Under the pieces are notes generated by a model, which saw only the letters and a list, made by a program, of their open reading frames with translations, was not told where the DNA came from and did no database searches. Positions 26,312 to 35,835 of a stretch of DNA of 64,000 nucleotides are shown here, piece after piece. The translations under genes and the position numbers were made by a program. This stretch comes from JAPPHA01 sp963662815 (GTDB lineage Bacteria; Pseudomonadota; Alphaproteobacteria; Rhodobacterales; Rhodobacteraceae): positions 62,001-126,000 of the forward strand of contig CAXXWA010000042.1 in the NCBI GenBank assembly GCA_963662815.2. The letters are read 5' to 3'. Position 1 is the stretch's first letter, and each line of letters starts with the position of its first letter.

Positions 26312-27834
26312 CTTCCCGGTTCAATCAGCCGAATAAGCTCCCCCGTCTGTCAGCGGCAGCGCTCGCAAATTACCGAGGCCCGGCCGTGTTGCCGGACTAC
26401 GATCGCGGACGGGTCCGCCCGGGCATCCTCCATATCGGCATCGGCGCATTTCATCGAGCGCATCAGGCAGCGCATGTCGATGCTTGCCTGTGCCGTGAAC
26501 CCGATTGGGGGATTGTCGGGGCCAGCCTCAGGTCGGCGCGCACAAGGGATGAACTCGCGCCGCAGGATGGACTCTACGTGCTTGGCGTGCGGGACGCCGA
26601 GAAATTGGAGACAAGGATCGTCGGCTCGGTGATCGGCGTGTTGGCACCGGACGCTGGAGCCGCCAGCGTCATCGACCTGATCGCCGCGCCGGAGACCAGG
26701 ATTGTTTCGCTGACCGTGACTGAAAAGGGTTATTGCGCCTCGCCAGTTTCGGGCGCGCTCGACGACGAAAACGCGCAGGTCGCAGCCGAACTCGGGGGCG
26801 CGCCGCCGCAGTCGGTTCCTGCCGTGCTGGTCGAGGGGCTCCGCCGCCGCCGCCGGAACAAGGCCGGTCCGGTGACGCTCATGAGTTGCGACAACCTGCA
26901 GGAAAACGGAACTTTCCTGCGGGGGGTGGTGACTGACTTCGCATCCCGAACCCGCCCCGATCTTGCGCGCTGGATTTCGGACGAAGAAAACGTAAGCTTT
27001 CCTCGATCCATGGTTGACCGGATCACGCCGCGGACGACCGAAGCCGACATTGCAGAGATCGCCGCTGTCACGGGCCTCCATGACGCCTGGCCGGTGATCA
27101 CGGAACCCTTCTCGGACTGGGTGCTGGAAGACAGGTTTGTCGCCGGGCGCCCGAGTCTTGAAGCGGCCGGAGTCAGGCTGGTCGACGATGTCCGCATTCA
27201 CGAGGAGACGAAACTTAGGATTCTGAACGGAACGCATTCGATGATGGCCTGGATTGGGCTCATGCTCGGTCACGAGACGGTTGCAGACGCCATCTCCGAC
27301 CCGCGGCTCGCCGGGTTCCTCGACCGGACAGTTGCAAGCGAGATCATCCCGAGCATCGCGTTGCCGGTTTCGGAGCTAGTCGACTACTGGGCCCGGCTTC
27401 GTCGACGCTACGCAAATCGGGCGCTTCGCCACGCCCTCGGGCAGATCGCGATGGACAGTTCGCAGAAGCTGACCCCGAGGGTGTTGGCGACGATCCGGGA
27501 CCGGCGCCGCGCCGGGCATGGTCATGACGGGCTGAGCCTCGGCATCGCCGCCTGGATTGCCCATGTCGCCGGGGCGAGAGGGGAGGTCTCGGACCCGGCC
27601 CGCGGCCAGCTTGTCCGCATCGCCACTGCGCGGCTGCCGGATGCCAAGGAGTTTGCCAGAGATGTCCTGGCGCTCGAGAGCATTTTCGGAAGGGATCTCG
27701 CTAGCGACAGCGACTTTCGGGACGATGTCGAGGAAAAGACGCTGGACCTGTTGACGAAGGGAGCGGCTTCCCGGCTTGATGAGGCGGCAAGTCCGAGGGC
27801 GGCCGCGTTGAATGCCAACTCGTCGCGATGGTAG
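26308..27834 (+). CDS. uxuB: Mannitol dehydrogenase family protein, probable fructuronate reductase UxuB
   Basis: A polyol-specific long-chain dehydrogenase of 508 residues. The N-terminal cofactor domain carries ILHIGIGAFHRAHQA, and the C-terminal substrate domain has the catalytic K-N-H arrangement (TKLRILNGTHSM). The family includes mannitol, fructuronate and tagaturonate reductases; position directly behind uxaC and in an operon with uxuA favours fructuronate reductase (D-mannonate oxidoreductase), which supplies the UxuA substrate. The start overlaps the uxaC stop by four bases. No KDG kinase or KDPG aldolase gene follows; the restriction-modification remnant begins about 160 bp downstream. 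Confidence 0.9.
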   Translation: MTSRFNQPNKLPRLSAAALANYRGPAVLPDYDRGRVRPGILHIGIGAFHRAHQAAHVDACLCREPDWGIVGASLRSARTRDELAPQDGLYVLGVRDAEKLETRIVGSVIGVLAPDAGAASVIDLIAAPETRIVSLTVTEKGYCASPVSGALDDENAQVAAELGGAPPQSVPAVLVEGLRRRRRNKAGPVTLMSCDNLQENGTFLRGVVTDFASRTRPDLARWISDEENVSFPRSMVDRITPRTTEADIAEIAAVTGLHDAWPVITEPFSDWVLEDRFVAGRPSLEAAGVRLVDDVRIHEETKLRILNGTHSMMAWIGLMLGHETVADAISDPRLAGFLDRTVASEIIPSIALPVSELVDYWARLRRRYANRALRHALGQIAMDSSQKLTPRVLATIRDRRRAGHGHDGLSLGIAAWIAHVAGARGEVSDPARGQLVRIATARLPDAKEFARDVLALESIFGRDLASDSDFRDDVEEKTLDLLTKGAASRLDEAASPRAAALNANSSRW

Positions 27835-27991
27835 AGGCAGCAAGAGTCTTGACCGCGTTGTTGGGTCATGCAACGCCTGAAGCAGATGTCGTCTAGCGGC
27901 ACGTATTTTCCGAATTCACGAAAACCGCGCTCAAAGAAATAAAACTTTGACATGTACTCCAGAGGAAATCCTTTAACTTACAGGGGAGATT

Positions 27992-28900
27992 TTGCGAATC
28001 GAAGAGTCGGTTGATAGCCATCATTTTGACTGCCAGCTGGTTGACGGAAACTTTTTTGAAATTGCTCCCCACTTTCCTACAGCGTTCATCGTCCTACCTG
28101 TTCTTGACCCTCCTTACAACTTGATAAAGAACTTCAATGGCAATTCCTTCAGAAAGCTACGTAAAAATGTTTATGCAAAATGGATTCGGAAAATTGTTGA
28201 GTTAATATCTCCAATGATGGAACCTGATTCTACAACCTATGTGTGCTCAGACTGGAACACATCCAGGATAATTTTTCCAATACAGGAAGAGCGTTTTTTG
28301 TTCGGAATAGAATTACTTTGGAGCGGCGAAAGGACGAGGAGTGAAGCGGAATTGGAAGAATAATGCGGAAGATATCTGGTCTTTCACTTGGTTCAGATAG
28401 TTATTGTTTCGGTGTGGATTCCGTAAAGTTGAAGCGCAAGGTCTTGGCGCCCAACCGTGTGGGCGGAGAACCGAAGGATTGGAAGTAGGAAGGCGATGGC
28501 AACTATAGATTGAGGCATCCGTCAAATGTATGGACGGATTTGACGGTGCAGTTCTGGTCAGTGCCTGAAAATACGCCGCACCCTACCAAAAACCGGAAAA
28601 GTTGTTTGCAAAACTGATTCTTGCGAGTTCTAAGGAAACTGGTTTCATCTTCGATCCGTTCACGGGAAGCGGCACATCCGCGGCGTTGCGGAAAAATTGG
28701 GTAGAAGGTGGTTTGGTATTGACACTAATGCGGAATATCTTTGTTGGGCAAGAAAACGTATTTCCGCTGCACAACGCGACCCCGCCATCCAGGGTTGTGG
28801 GGATGATGTCTTCTGGGAAGGGAATTCTTCTCCTCAGCAACGAAAGGTGCCTGGCGTGGAAGAGCGGAGCGATGTTTTGCAGGGAAGGCTTTTCGAATGA
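27992..28900 (+). pseudogene. Type II DNA methyltransferase, decayed
   Basis: A site-specific DNA methyltransferase broken by several frameshifts and stops. The N-terminal frame (TTG start with a CAGGGGAG site) contains the catalytic LDPPYN motif. A middle frame reads AEDIW and then, shifted, DSYCFGVDSVKLKRKVLAP and VGGEPKDW, before a stop. After another shift come PENTPHPT, ILASSKETGFIF and the AdoMet-binding DPFTGSGTSA motif, then GRRWFGIDTNAEY in yet another frame. The order DPPY then DPFTGSGT fits a beta-class N4/N6 methyltransferase. The stretch is visibly AT-richer than its surroundings, which suggests recent horizontal entry followed by decay. Its stop overlaps the start of the nuclease gene (ATGA). 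Confidence 0.8.
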
Positions 28901-29022
28901 GGTCGAACTTCTGTTGTCAAGGGCATCATGAACAGGTGGCGATAGCAATACGGGACTACATTAACCCAAGTTTCACACGCCCAAAAAAAGATGATTGTTT
29001 TTCAGAGGCTTGTGCCGACTGA
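28897..29022 (+). pseudogene. Type II restriction endonuclease, 5' fragment (cut by IS)
   Basis: The ATG overlaps the methyltransferase stop as ATGA, a coupling typical of R-M pairs. The frame reads on for about 41 codons (including VAIAIRDYINPSFTRPKK) and stops at the edge of the IS1634-type element. I link it to the fragment at 31053 because the two flank the element on the same strand. Confidence 0.6.
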
Positions 29023-29032
29023 AACGGCGGTT

Positions 29033-30963
29033 ATGGCACTACAAGTCCGTGCCCGGACATGATGTCACCGACCCGTCATGCAACCATCCTCCGCGTCTTC
29101 CCCGGCTCGGGGTCAAGACCGAGTGCCCGGTAGATCTCCCGTTGCCGAGGCTCCGCCCGGGTCGCCTTGCGGATGTGAATGACCCGTCCGTCGGCACGCC
29201 GGAAACAGGCGGTGACCCGGATCTGGCCCGAAAGAATGTCCCGCAGCGTACTCCAGCTCGCCGTCTCGCCGTGAGCCCGAAGACGGCTGCGAATGACCTG
29301 GACCAGCTGGTAGGCCAGGACGCTGATGAACAGGTGACCGTCGGACCGGACCTGCTTGCGGTGATACACGGGACGCAGACCCAGTTCCGACTTCAGCGAC
29401 CGGAACACCGATTCCACATCCGTCAGCATGGAACAGGTCCGCCACAGGGTCTCCGCATCCCAGTCCAGCTGGTTGGTGCGCAGGCAGCAGGCGCCGGGGT
29501 GGGCGGGCATGGTGCCGGCGCGCGGTGTCCGCGTCCAGATGAGCCCGACCGCCTTTTCGGCATTCTCCGGATCGGCGGCGACGTCGATGCTGTAGTGCTG
29601 GCCGGCGCCACGGCTCTTCTGCCGGATGCGCCCGATCCGTTGCCAGACATGGGCGACCTGCTTGCGGGTACGCGGTCGCGACAGCCCGTCGTGCAGTTTC
29701 TGCAACGCGTCCTCGAAGCGCGTCATGAAACGTTCGGTGATGCCCAGCTCCTTCTCGGCCCGGGCCTCGGAGCAACAGAACAGGCGGAGCTCGGAAGCCG
29801 CCTCGTCGGTGACGGCCTGGATGCGGACCTTCCCGCGGGTGCGGGTCTCGATCGCCGTCGCCGGGCCGGGGTCGAAGTGGCGGACCCGTTCGCGACCGGC
29901 CACGAGATGGCGGCAGCCATTGTCGCGGAGCCAGGCGACGTTGTCCTCGGTGGCGACGCCGGCGTCCATCACCACCAGCGCATCCCGGGGTGCCGAAAGC
30001 CGGGCCAGCATTCCCTCCAGCGTGCTGCTCTCCTTGACGTTGCCGGGGAACACGTCCGAGCGCCGCACGAAACCGCTGCCGTCAAGAACCAGGCCCAGGG
30101 TCAGCAACGGACAGTCGCTGCGCTTCTCCTTCGAGTGGCCGCGCCGGGCCTTGGGCTGCTTGTCGGCCGCGCCCTCGAAAAACGTGTTCGTCAGGTCGAA
30201 AAGTGTCACGGTGTGACCCAGCGAGAACAAATCCGTCACCCGCTCGAACACGTGGGTCTCGATCTCCCGGCGCCGCGACAGCAGGGCATCCGAGGCACGG
30301 TACAGGCGCATCCTGCTCATGGTCTCGAAATCGACATCGAGCAGTTCGCCGAGCGTACTCCGCTCGCAGAGCCAGCGCCAGGTCGCACGCTCCGAGCCCG
30401 GCACCGCCATGCGGCCGATGATCGACCCCATGGCCACGGCCCGCGACCGGCGGTTGAAACCCAGGCCTGCAAGAAGGCCCCCGATGTCGAGTTGTTCCAT
30501 CGCCCACAGCCCCGCGTGCTCGACACCGGCGGAACGCGGGCGCACCATCTCCAGGGACGCCACGTCCACCGTTTCCATTTCGGGTCCGGGCACGGCGCCT
30601 GCGACCGGGGGCGAACGGCTGACCAGCCGGGCGGCGATGCGCTGCGCTTCCGCCTCGACCTCATCCGGCCAGGGGAGCGGCAGAAGCGTCTCCTGGCGCC
30701 CGATGAGCTGGGTGATGCGCGCGCACAACAGGCGCCAGTGTTTCTTCTCCACGGGGAACTTGCTTCCGAGGTTGAGGAGGGTCCGCTGCCTGACCCTGTC
30801 GCCCTGTCGTTCGTTGCGGACGAGGCGGTAGGAGAAGTACTGGGTTCCGTCCTCGGTGGTGCGTGTTTTGGCGCGCCTGATGAACATGGCGCGTGTCTGT
30901 CATGTTGTGGAGTGTGCTGGAATCCCCTTTCTGTTCGTTTATGTCACCACGACCGGACGCCAT
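29033..30963 (-). mobile_element. IS1634-type insertion sequence
   Basis: The element carries one transposase gene and interrupts a restriction endonuclease gene. Its limits are approximate: ATGGC at 29033 and GCCAT at 30959 are a short inverted match at plausible positions, but a full terminal repeat or target duplication could not be made out. Confidence 0.55.
29076..30887 (-). CDS. IS1634 family transposase
   Basis: A full-length DDE transposase of 603 residues. The N terminus (MFIRRAKTRT, YRLVRNERQG) is typical of IS1634 proteins, which read a target-like beta domain first. The catalytic core has TLFDLTNTFFEG (first Asp), DALVVMDAGVATEDN (second Asp), and the C-terminal VFRSLKSELGLRPVYHRK segment with the catalytic Glu in SELGLRP-type context, followed by HLFISVLAYQL. 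No frameshift is visible, so the copy may be active. Insertion orientation is opposite to the interrupted gene. Confidence 0.9.
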   Translation of the reverse strand: MFIRRAKTRTTEDGTQYFSYRLVRNERQGDRVRQRTLLNLGSKFPVEKKHWRLLCARITQLIGRQETLLPLPWPDEVEAEAQRIAARLVSRSPPVAGAVPGPEMETVDVASLEMVRPRSAGVEHAGLWAMEQLDIGGLLAGLGFNRRSRAVAMGSIIGRMAVPGSERATWRWLCERSTLGELLDVDFETMSRMRLYRASDALLSRRREIETHVFERVTDLFSLGHTVTLFDLTNTFFEGAADKQPKARRGHSKEKRSDCPLLTLGLVLDGSGFVRRSDVFPGNVKESSTLEGMLARLSAPRDALVVMDAGVATEDNVAWLRDNGCRHLVAGRERVRHFDPGPATAIETRTRGKVRIQAVTDEAASELRLFCCSEARAEKELGITERFMTRFEDALQKLHDGLSRPRTRKQVAHVWQRIGRIRQKSRGAGQHYSIDVAADPENAEKAVGLIWTRTPRAGTMPAHPGACCLRTNQLDWDAETLWRTCSMLTDVESVFRSLKSELGLRPVYHRKQVRSDGHLFISVLAYQLVQVIRSRLRAHGETASWSTLRDILSGQIRVTACFRRADGRVIHIRKATRAEPRQREIYRALGLDPEPGKTRRMVA

Positions 30964-31052
30964 GAATGCAATATCAGGTAAAAACAGAGTGTTGGCTGAC
31001 CCGGAAAGTCAGAAATACCCCGAAATCTGCAGATTCGCGCCAGAAAAGGTAA

Positions 31053-31662
31053 ACATGGGTTAATTCCCTAGATGGATTTCTTTGCCTAGAGACAGCCTAT
31101 AGACCAAGAGCAGTCGGTGACGCGTTAGATGCGTTGGTGGCTGAAAGGTTCAAAGCTCTTCTCGGCAGCTGGTGTAAAGAGTATTCGAGTGATTTTGCAC
31201 GTCGTTCCATGGCCGATATGGCATTCACTGATGTGGAGGTCGTGTATTCTGTAGTAGATGTAAAAGCCCACAGGGAAGATACACATTTCGACTTGCCTAA
31301 CTTGACTTCAGTCGAGCGCCTAGCGCGGTTCCATAAGTCGGATGCCAATGTTTTTTCTCATAAAAGTTAATTATTTGGTCAACGGGACAGACCTCAGCGT
31401 TTCGGACGTTTTGTTTTTGCCGATTGAGTTTCTTGATTTGGAATGCTTGACAGTTGGTGCGCACGGGTAGGGACATATCCAGATTGCCAATTCAAATGAC
31501 ATTAAGTCGGTAACTGGACGCCCAAGGAATGAGTGGATGTTGCAGTTGTGTGATGTCACCATGGCATTCTATCCGCCGGATATAGAAAAATTTCAGGAAC
31601 AATCCAGAGATTTGAAAGCGTAAGGGAGTATTGGGAACAGAAGGAAGATGTTTGGGCGGTAT
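31053..31662 (+). pseudogene. Type II restriction endonuclease, 3' fragment
   Basis: The fragment reads AYRPRAVGDALDALVAERF, then VVYSVVDVKAHREDTHFDLP and LTSVERLARF. The DVK in that context looks like the (D/E)xK end of a PD-(D/E)xK nuclease site. After a single-base shift near 31360 the text continues (VNYLVNGTDLSVSDVLFLP, GRPRNEWMLQLCDVT). One TAG and another shift follow before the probable end, REYWEQKEDVWAV. The style and position next to a methyltransferase argue for a restriction enzyme, but I cannot name its family or site. Like the methyltransferase, the region is AT-richer than the backbone. Confidence 0.55.
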
Positions 31663-32235
31663 AGAGGCAGATAAAAGGAAAATCAGGCCCTTTGGTGGCG
31701 ATTGGCGATGGTGTCGTCATTTCAGACGACGCATCCTTGCCAGTCTAGGTTAAGGCCATACTTCCTACGCTGCGGCCTAAATTGTGTTTGAGGAGGGATC
31801 GATGTCGGAGACGGAGGTGCTGCCTGTGCAGAGCACGCGTCCCGGGCTTGGAACAATGGCACCGCGCAAGGGTTGGCCGAGGCCTTCATGGACAACGCCT
31901 TCAACCAGCGCCTGTACCAAGGGATTTTGCATTTCTTTGTCCGTCGTACGTTTGGCCTTAAACCGGCTTCAGCTTCGAAGGACTGCAATCCGGTATATTG
32001 ATTCCACGGTTCAAGCGTCGGTGCGAAGGACAAGCAGTTCGAGCGCGCCTTCACCCAAATCCGGCCGGATGGTTTGATTGACCGCGTCTGACATGGTGCA
32101 GGTGCTGGCTAGGGTAGATGCGGTCGGAGTCATTGCCGGTTGGATTTGTTGGAAGCATGCACTACGATGCGGGACTGTCCGCAGCGTTCGTGTTCACACG
32201 CTTGGACAACCCGACAACCAGTTTGGAGAACAAAG
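31663..32235. other. Unassigned region before the sugar-binding protein gene
   Basis: No supported gene. A few short frames on each strand have no recognisable domain, and the composition returns to GC-rich after about 31800, so this is where the foreign block ends. The last 100 bases should include the promoter for the transport genes. Confidence 0.45.
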
Positions 32236-33519
32236 ATGAAACCACGGTTTTCACTGACGCTGGCGGCCGGTGCCGTCGTTCTGTCGGCGATGGCAGCGTC
32301 CGTTTCAGCCGACACGGAATTGCGAATGACTTGGTACAATGACGGTATCGAGGGCGAAGTCATGCGCGAGATACTCGATCGGTACGAAGCGGCCAATCCC
32401 GACGTATCCGTTACCCTCGACGTTGTTCCGTACAAGGCCATTCTGGAAAGCCTGCCGGTGCAACTCGCAGCTGGCGAGGGTCCGGACATTGCACGGGTTA
32501 CCGACCTCGGCGGTCTTTCGGAGCACTATCTCGACCTGACCCAATACATTTCGGATCCGGCCTATTGGGAGGCCAGTTTTGGCCCGTTCCTGCGTTGGCT
32601 CCGCAAGCCTGGTGATGACTCCGCGATTTCAGGGTTCATGACTCAGCTGACGGTGACCGGGCCTTACGTGAACCGGACGCTGTTCGAGCAGGCTGGTGTC
32701 GACTTGCCTGGTGACGGCGCCACGTGGGACGACTGGGCGACCGCCGCAAACGCCGTCGCCGAAGCCCTCGAAATCCCGATTCCCATGGCTTGGGACCGCT
32801 CCGGCCACCGGGTTTCAGGCCCTGCCATCTCGATGGGCGCGCAAATGTTCGATGCTGAAGGAAACCCGGCGCTGGTCGATGACGGACTCAAGGCCATGAC
32901 GCAGCGCCTCTACGACTGGCATCAGGACGGCACCATGGCCAAGGAACTTTGGGGTTCGGTTTCCGGTTCCTCCTATCTGGGCGCCAACGAGGACTTTGCG
33001 AACGCGCAGGTCGTCATGTACATGAGCGGCTCCTGGCAGATTCCCCAGTTCGCCTCGAAGATCGGCGATGCATTCGACTGGTGGGCCGTACCCGCGCCCT
33101 GCGGCCCGACCGCCTGTTCCGGCATGCCTGGAGGCGCTGCCCTCGTCGCCATGAAGGGCACCCAGCATCCGGAAGCTGTCGGCAAGCTGATGGATTACCT
33201 TTCAAGCGAAGAGGTGCTTGCCGAATTCTATGGACGCACCCTGTTCATTCCCGGCCATCTCGGGCTTGCGGCGGGCGGTGTCGACTTCGACACTGAGGAC
33301 CCGCGCGCCCGGCATGCGCTTGAAACCTTCGCAGGTGCCGTGCCGTCGATCTCGCCGATAGCCTTCGCGCTTCAGGGCTATCCGCACAACCGGGTGATGT
33401 TCAATGCACTGATTTCCCGCCTCGGAGAGGCAATCGTCGGTGAAATCTCGCTCGACGAGGCATACGGCAGAATGACCCAGGACGTCGAACAGCAGCTCGC
33501 CGAGAAGGCACGCAACTGA
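32236..33519 (+). CDS. Sugar ABC transporter substrate-binding protein (family 1)
   Basis: A periplasmic solute-binding protein of 427 residues. The signal peptide (MKPRFSLTLAAGAVVLSAMA, cleavage after SVSA) is followed by ELRMTWYNDGIEGEVM, a typical family 1 sugar-binding opening, and by GEGPDIARVTDLGGLSEHY, the conserved hinge region. The ATG at 32236 is chosen because it starts the signal peptide and has GGAG seven bases upstream; an upstream in-frame start would lack one. Two permease genes follow. A strong hairpin separates it from them, a common way to make more binding protein than membrane subunits. The substrate is not known; context suggests uronates or their oligomers. Confidence 0.92.
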   Translation: MKPRFSLTLAAGAVVLSAMAASVSADTELRMTWYNDGIEGEVMREILDRYEAANPDVSVTLDVVPYKAILESLPVQLAAGEGPDIARVTDLGGLSEHYLDLTQYISDPAYWEASFGPFLRWLRKPGDDSAISGFMTQLTVTGPYVNRTLFEQAGVDLPGDGATWDDWATAANAVAEALEIPIPMAWDRSGHRVSGPAISMGAQMFDAEGNPALVDDGLKAMTQRLYDWHQDGTMAKELWGSVSGSSYLGANEDFANAQVVMYMSGSWQIPQFASKIGDAFDWWAVPAPCGPTACSGMPGGAALVAMKGTQHPEAVGKLMDYLSSEEVLAEFYGRTLFIPGHLGLAAGGVDFDTEDPRARHALETFAGAVPSISPIAFALQGYPHNRVMFNALISRLGEAIVGEISLDEAYGRMTQDVEQQLAEKARN

Positions 33520-33530
33520 CTTCCGTCAAA

Positions 33531-33564
33531 GATCCCGGCCCGGCCTGCGGTACGGGCCGGGATC
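33531..33564 (+). terminator. Intercistronic hairpin after the binding-protein gene
   Basis: A perfect 12-bp stem (gatcccggcccg and its complement) with a 10-base loop lies 11 bases after the stop and is followed by a pyrimidine-rich stretch. It may act as a partial terminator or protect the upstream mRNA. Confidence 0.7.
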
Positions 33565-33641
33565 TCTTCCTGTCTCGCGGGTCCGCGAATTCACCGGCCT
33601 CATTGGTGCCGGCGCAGGACATTCTCTGACCGGAGGCAGGC

Positions 33642-34655
33642 ATGGACATCCAGCACCCCCGGCGAAACCTCGCCGAATTAGCCTGGACGCCGCTCAGACT
33701 TCTCGGCGCACTGGTCGACTTTCCGCTTCGCGCGATCCAGCGCATTGTCGGCATCGACCGAATGCCCTACGTCTTTCTGTTACCGAACCTCGGTTTCTTC
33801 GGCATCTTTGTCGTCTTGCCGCTGTTCATCAACTTCGCCTTCTCGCTGACCGGCGGCACCAACCTGTTTCTCTCCGACCGGGTTTATACCGGGACGGAGC
33901 AGTACGAGTTCCTGCTGGACTGCGAAAACTTCGTCGACTCCGGTTCCTGCCGGGAAGACAGGTTCTGGCGGGGAATTTTCAACACCTTCATTTTCGTTTC
34001 ATTCCAGGTGTTCTTCCTGGTTCTTTTTTCGCTGATCACCGCGCTGATCTTGAACCGGGAAATCCGCGGCCGGGGGTTCTTCCGGGCGGTGTACTTCTTC
34101 CCGGTGCTGCTGTCGCCGGTGGTCGTGGCGCTGGTCTGGAAGTGGATCCTGTTGCGGGACGGCATACTCAATGCCTTCCTCGTCGGCATCGGGCTGGAGA
34201 AGATCCTGTTTTTTGTCAGCCCGCAGTGGGCGATGTTCTGGGCGATTTTCGTGTCGATCTGGGCGCACATGGGATTCTACACGCTTATTCTGCTGGCAGG
34301 ACTCCAGGCGATCCCGCCTGACCTCTACGAGGCCGCGGAGATGGACGGCACGCGCAAGGAACGCGTCTTCTGGCGGATCACTCTTCCGCTCCTGTGGCCG
34401 AACATGCTGGTGGTGATCGTCCTGGCGCTGATCAAGGGCGTGCAGATCTTCGACGAGGTGTTCGTCCTGACCGGCGGCGGGCCGGGAACCGCCACGCAGT
34501 TCATCGTCCAGTACATCTACAATACCGGCTTTACGAATCAGATCCAGAACTTCGGACTCGCGTCTGCCGCCTCGGTAATCCTTGGCGTGGTCCTGTTTGC
34601 CCTGACCCTGGCCCAGCTCGCGGCCGCTCGGCGAAAGGACGGTACCAATGTCTGA
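33642..34655 (+). CDS. Sugar ABC transporter permease (MalF/UgpA type)
   Basis: An inner-membrane permease subunit of 337 residues with about six transmembrane segments. The BPD_transp_1 domain carries the EAA loop EAAEMDGTRKERVFWRITLP that contacts the ATPase, followed by LTGGGPGTATQFIVQYIYN, typical of MalF-like subunits. A periplasmic loop with two cysteines (DCENFVDSGSC) follows the first segment. The start is an ATG with a GGAGGC site. It overlaps the next permease by 8 bp. No ATPase gene is present in this cluster. Confidence 0.92.
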   Translation: MDIQHPRRNLAELAWTPLRLLGALVDFPLRAIQRIVGIDRMPYVFLLPNLGFFGIFVVLPLFINFAFSLTGGTNLFLSDRVYTGTEQYEFLLDCENFVDSGSCREDRFWRGIFNTFIFVSFQVFFLVLFSLITALILNREIRGRGFFRAVYFFPVLLSPVVVALVWKWILLRDGILNAFLVGIGLEKILFFVSPQWAMFWAIFVSIWAHMGFYTLILLAGLQAIPPDLYEAAEMDGTRKERVFWRITLPLLWPNMLVVIVLALIKGVQIFDEVFVLTGGGPGTATQFIVQYIYNTGFTNQIQNFGLASAASVILGVVLFALTLAQLAAARRKDGTNV

Positions 34656-35721
34656 AGCCGCCGGAATTCGATTTTCTCCGGTTTCGCTACTGAGAGCCAC
34701 TCGGGGGCGGGGTCGCCTGCACTGGACGGACGTGTTTTCCTACGGCTATCTGGCGTTCGGAATCTTCCTGATGTTCGGCCCTGTGGTGTGGCTGGCGTTG
34801 TCCAGTTTCAAGACCCCCTCCGGCCTCCTCGAATTTCCGCCCACCCTGCTGCCGCTCGGCCAGATCGAGGTAGAGGTCGACGGCCACGACAAGCCGCTTC
34901 CCCTCTACCGGGTCACCCACGACGACGGTTCGGCAACGGAACTGGCGCAGATCCGGCGGATCGGGATCGTCGCGCAGATGGTCGACCCTGTCGATCCCGA
35001 GACCCGGATCAAGGTTCCAATCGACCGGCGGGAGGCCGTCCGCGAATTCCGCATCGCTTGGGAGAACTACGTCGCGCCGCTTCAGCGGTTCAACTTCCTG
35101 ATCTACCTGAAGAATTCGGTCGTGGTGACCGTCGTCGCCACGGCGGTTACCCTCCTGATAAATTCCATGGCGGCCTACGGACTTGCCATCTACGAGTTCC
35201 GAGGCCGGAACGCGATCATGCTGTTCGTCATCGGTACGCTGATGATCCCGATTACCGTCATCCTGGTGCCGGTCTACCTCGTGGTGACGGAACTCGGCAT
35301 GATCAATTCGCTTTGGGGCGTAATTCTGCCCGGCGCCGCGACCCCGACTGGTGTCTTCCTCCTGCGTCAGTACATGCTGACCATACCCCGCGACCTGATC
35401 GAGGCAGCCCGCATGGACCGGGCCAGCGAATGGGCCATCTACTGGAGGGTGGTTCTGCCGCTTGCGGCGCCGGCCATCGCCGTGCTCGCGATTTTTTCCA
35501 TAATGTGGCGCTGGAACGACTTTCTCTGGCCATTGATCGTGCTCAACCGCAGCGAGGTCTACACTCTTCAGGTTGGCCTGAACGCCTTCCAGGGCGAACT
35601 CGACGTGCAGTGGCACTATGTCCTCGCCATGACCGTCGTCACCCTGATCCCAGTGATCTTCGTTTTCGCCTTTTTGCAGCGCTTCATCACCACCGGCATC
35701 GCTAGCACCGGAATGAAATGA
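34648..35721 (+). CDS. Sugar ABC transporter permease (MalG/UgpE type) with long periplasmic loop
   Basis: The second permease, 357 residues. The EAA loop is IEAARMDRASEWAIYWRVVLP, and the end (LQRFITTGIASTGMK) is characteristic of MalG-type subunits (usually TxGlxxGAVKG). It is longer than the roughly 280 residues usual for the family because about 75 polar residues lie between the first segment (FGPVVWLALSSFK) and the second. This insert (from GQIEVEVDG to REFRIAWENY) looks like a small folded periplasmic domain. It probably pairs with the upstream permease and with the ATPase at 20.6 kb. Confidence 0.92.
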   Translation: MSEAAGIRFSPVSLLRATRGRGRLHWTDVFSYGYLAFGIFLMFGPVVWLALSSFKTPSGLLEFPPTLLPLGQIEVEVDGHDKPLPLYRVTHDDGSATELAQIRRIGIVAQMVDPVDPETRIKVPIDRREAVREFRIAWENYVAPLQRFNFLIYLKNSVVVTVVATAVTLLINSMAAYGLAIYEFRGRNAIMLFVIGTLMIPITVILVPVYLVVTELGMINSLWGVILPGAATPTGVFLLRQYMLTIPRDLIEAARMDRASEWAIYWRVVLPLAAPAIAVLAIFSIMWRWNDFLWPLIVLNRSEVYTLQVGLNAFQGELDVQWHYVLAMTVVTLIPVIFVFAFLQRFITTGIASTGMK

Positions 35722-35835
35722 CCGACCTTCCTCAATTGAAGCGCGGAAATCCGGGCAAGGGTGCCGCCTGCAGTCGCCTGCTCCCGTCGGAGCCTCCGGG
35801 ACTTCGGAGTCCGTTGGCCGGGGAACGTTGACGTC

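Noticed and set aside
28995..30965. A 656-codon plus-strand frame across the IS1634 element
   Set aside because: Antisense shadow of the transposase with Arg/Gly/His-rich text and no domain.
31722..32054. A 110-codon minus-strand frame between the nuclease fragment and the sugar-binding protein gene
   Set aside because: No recognisable domain and the plus strand shows equally weak frames; left as unassigned.
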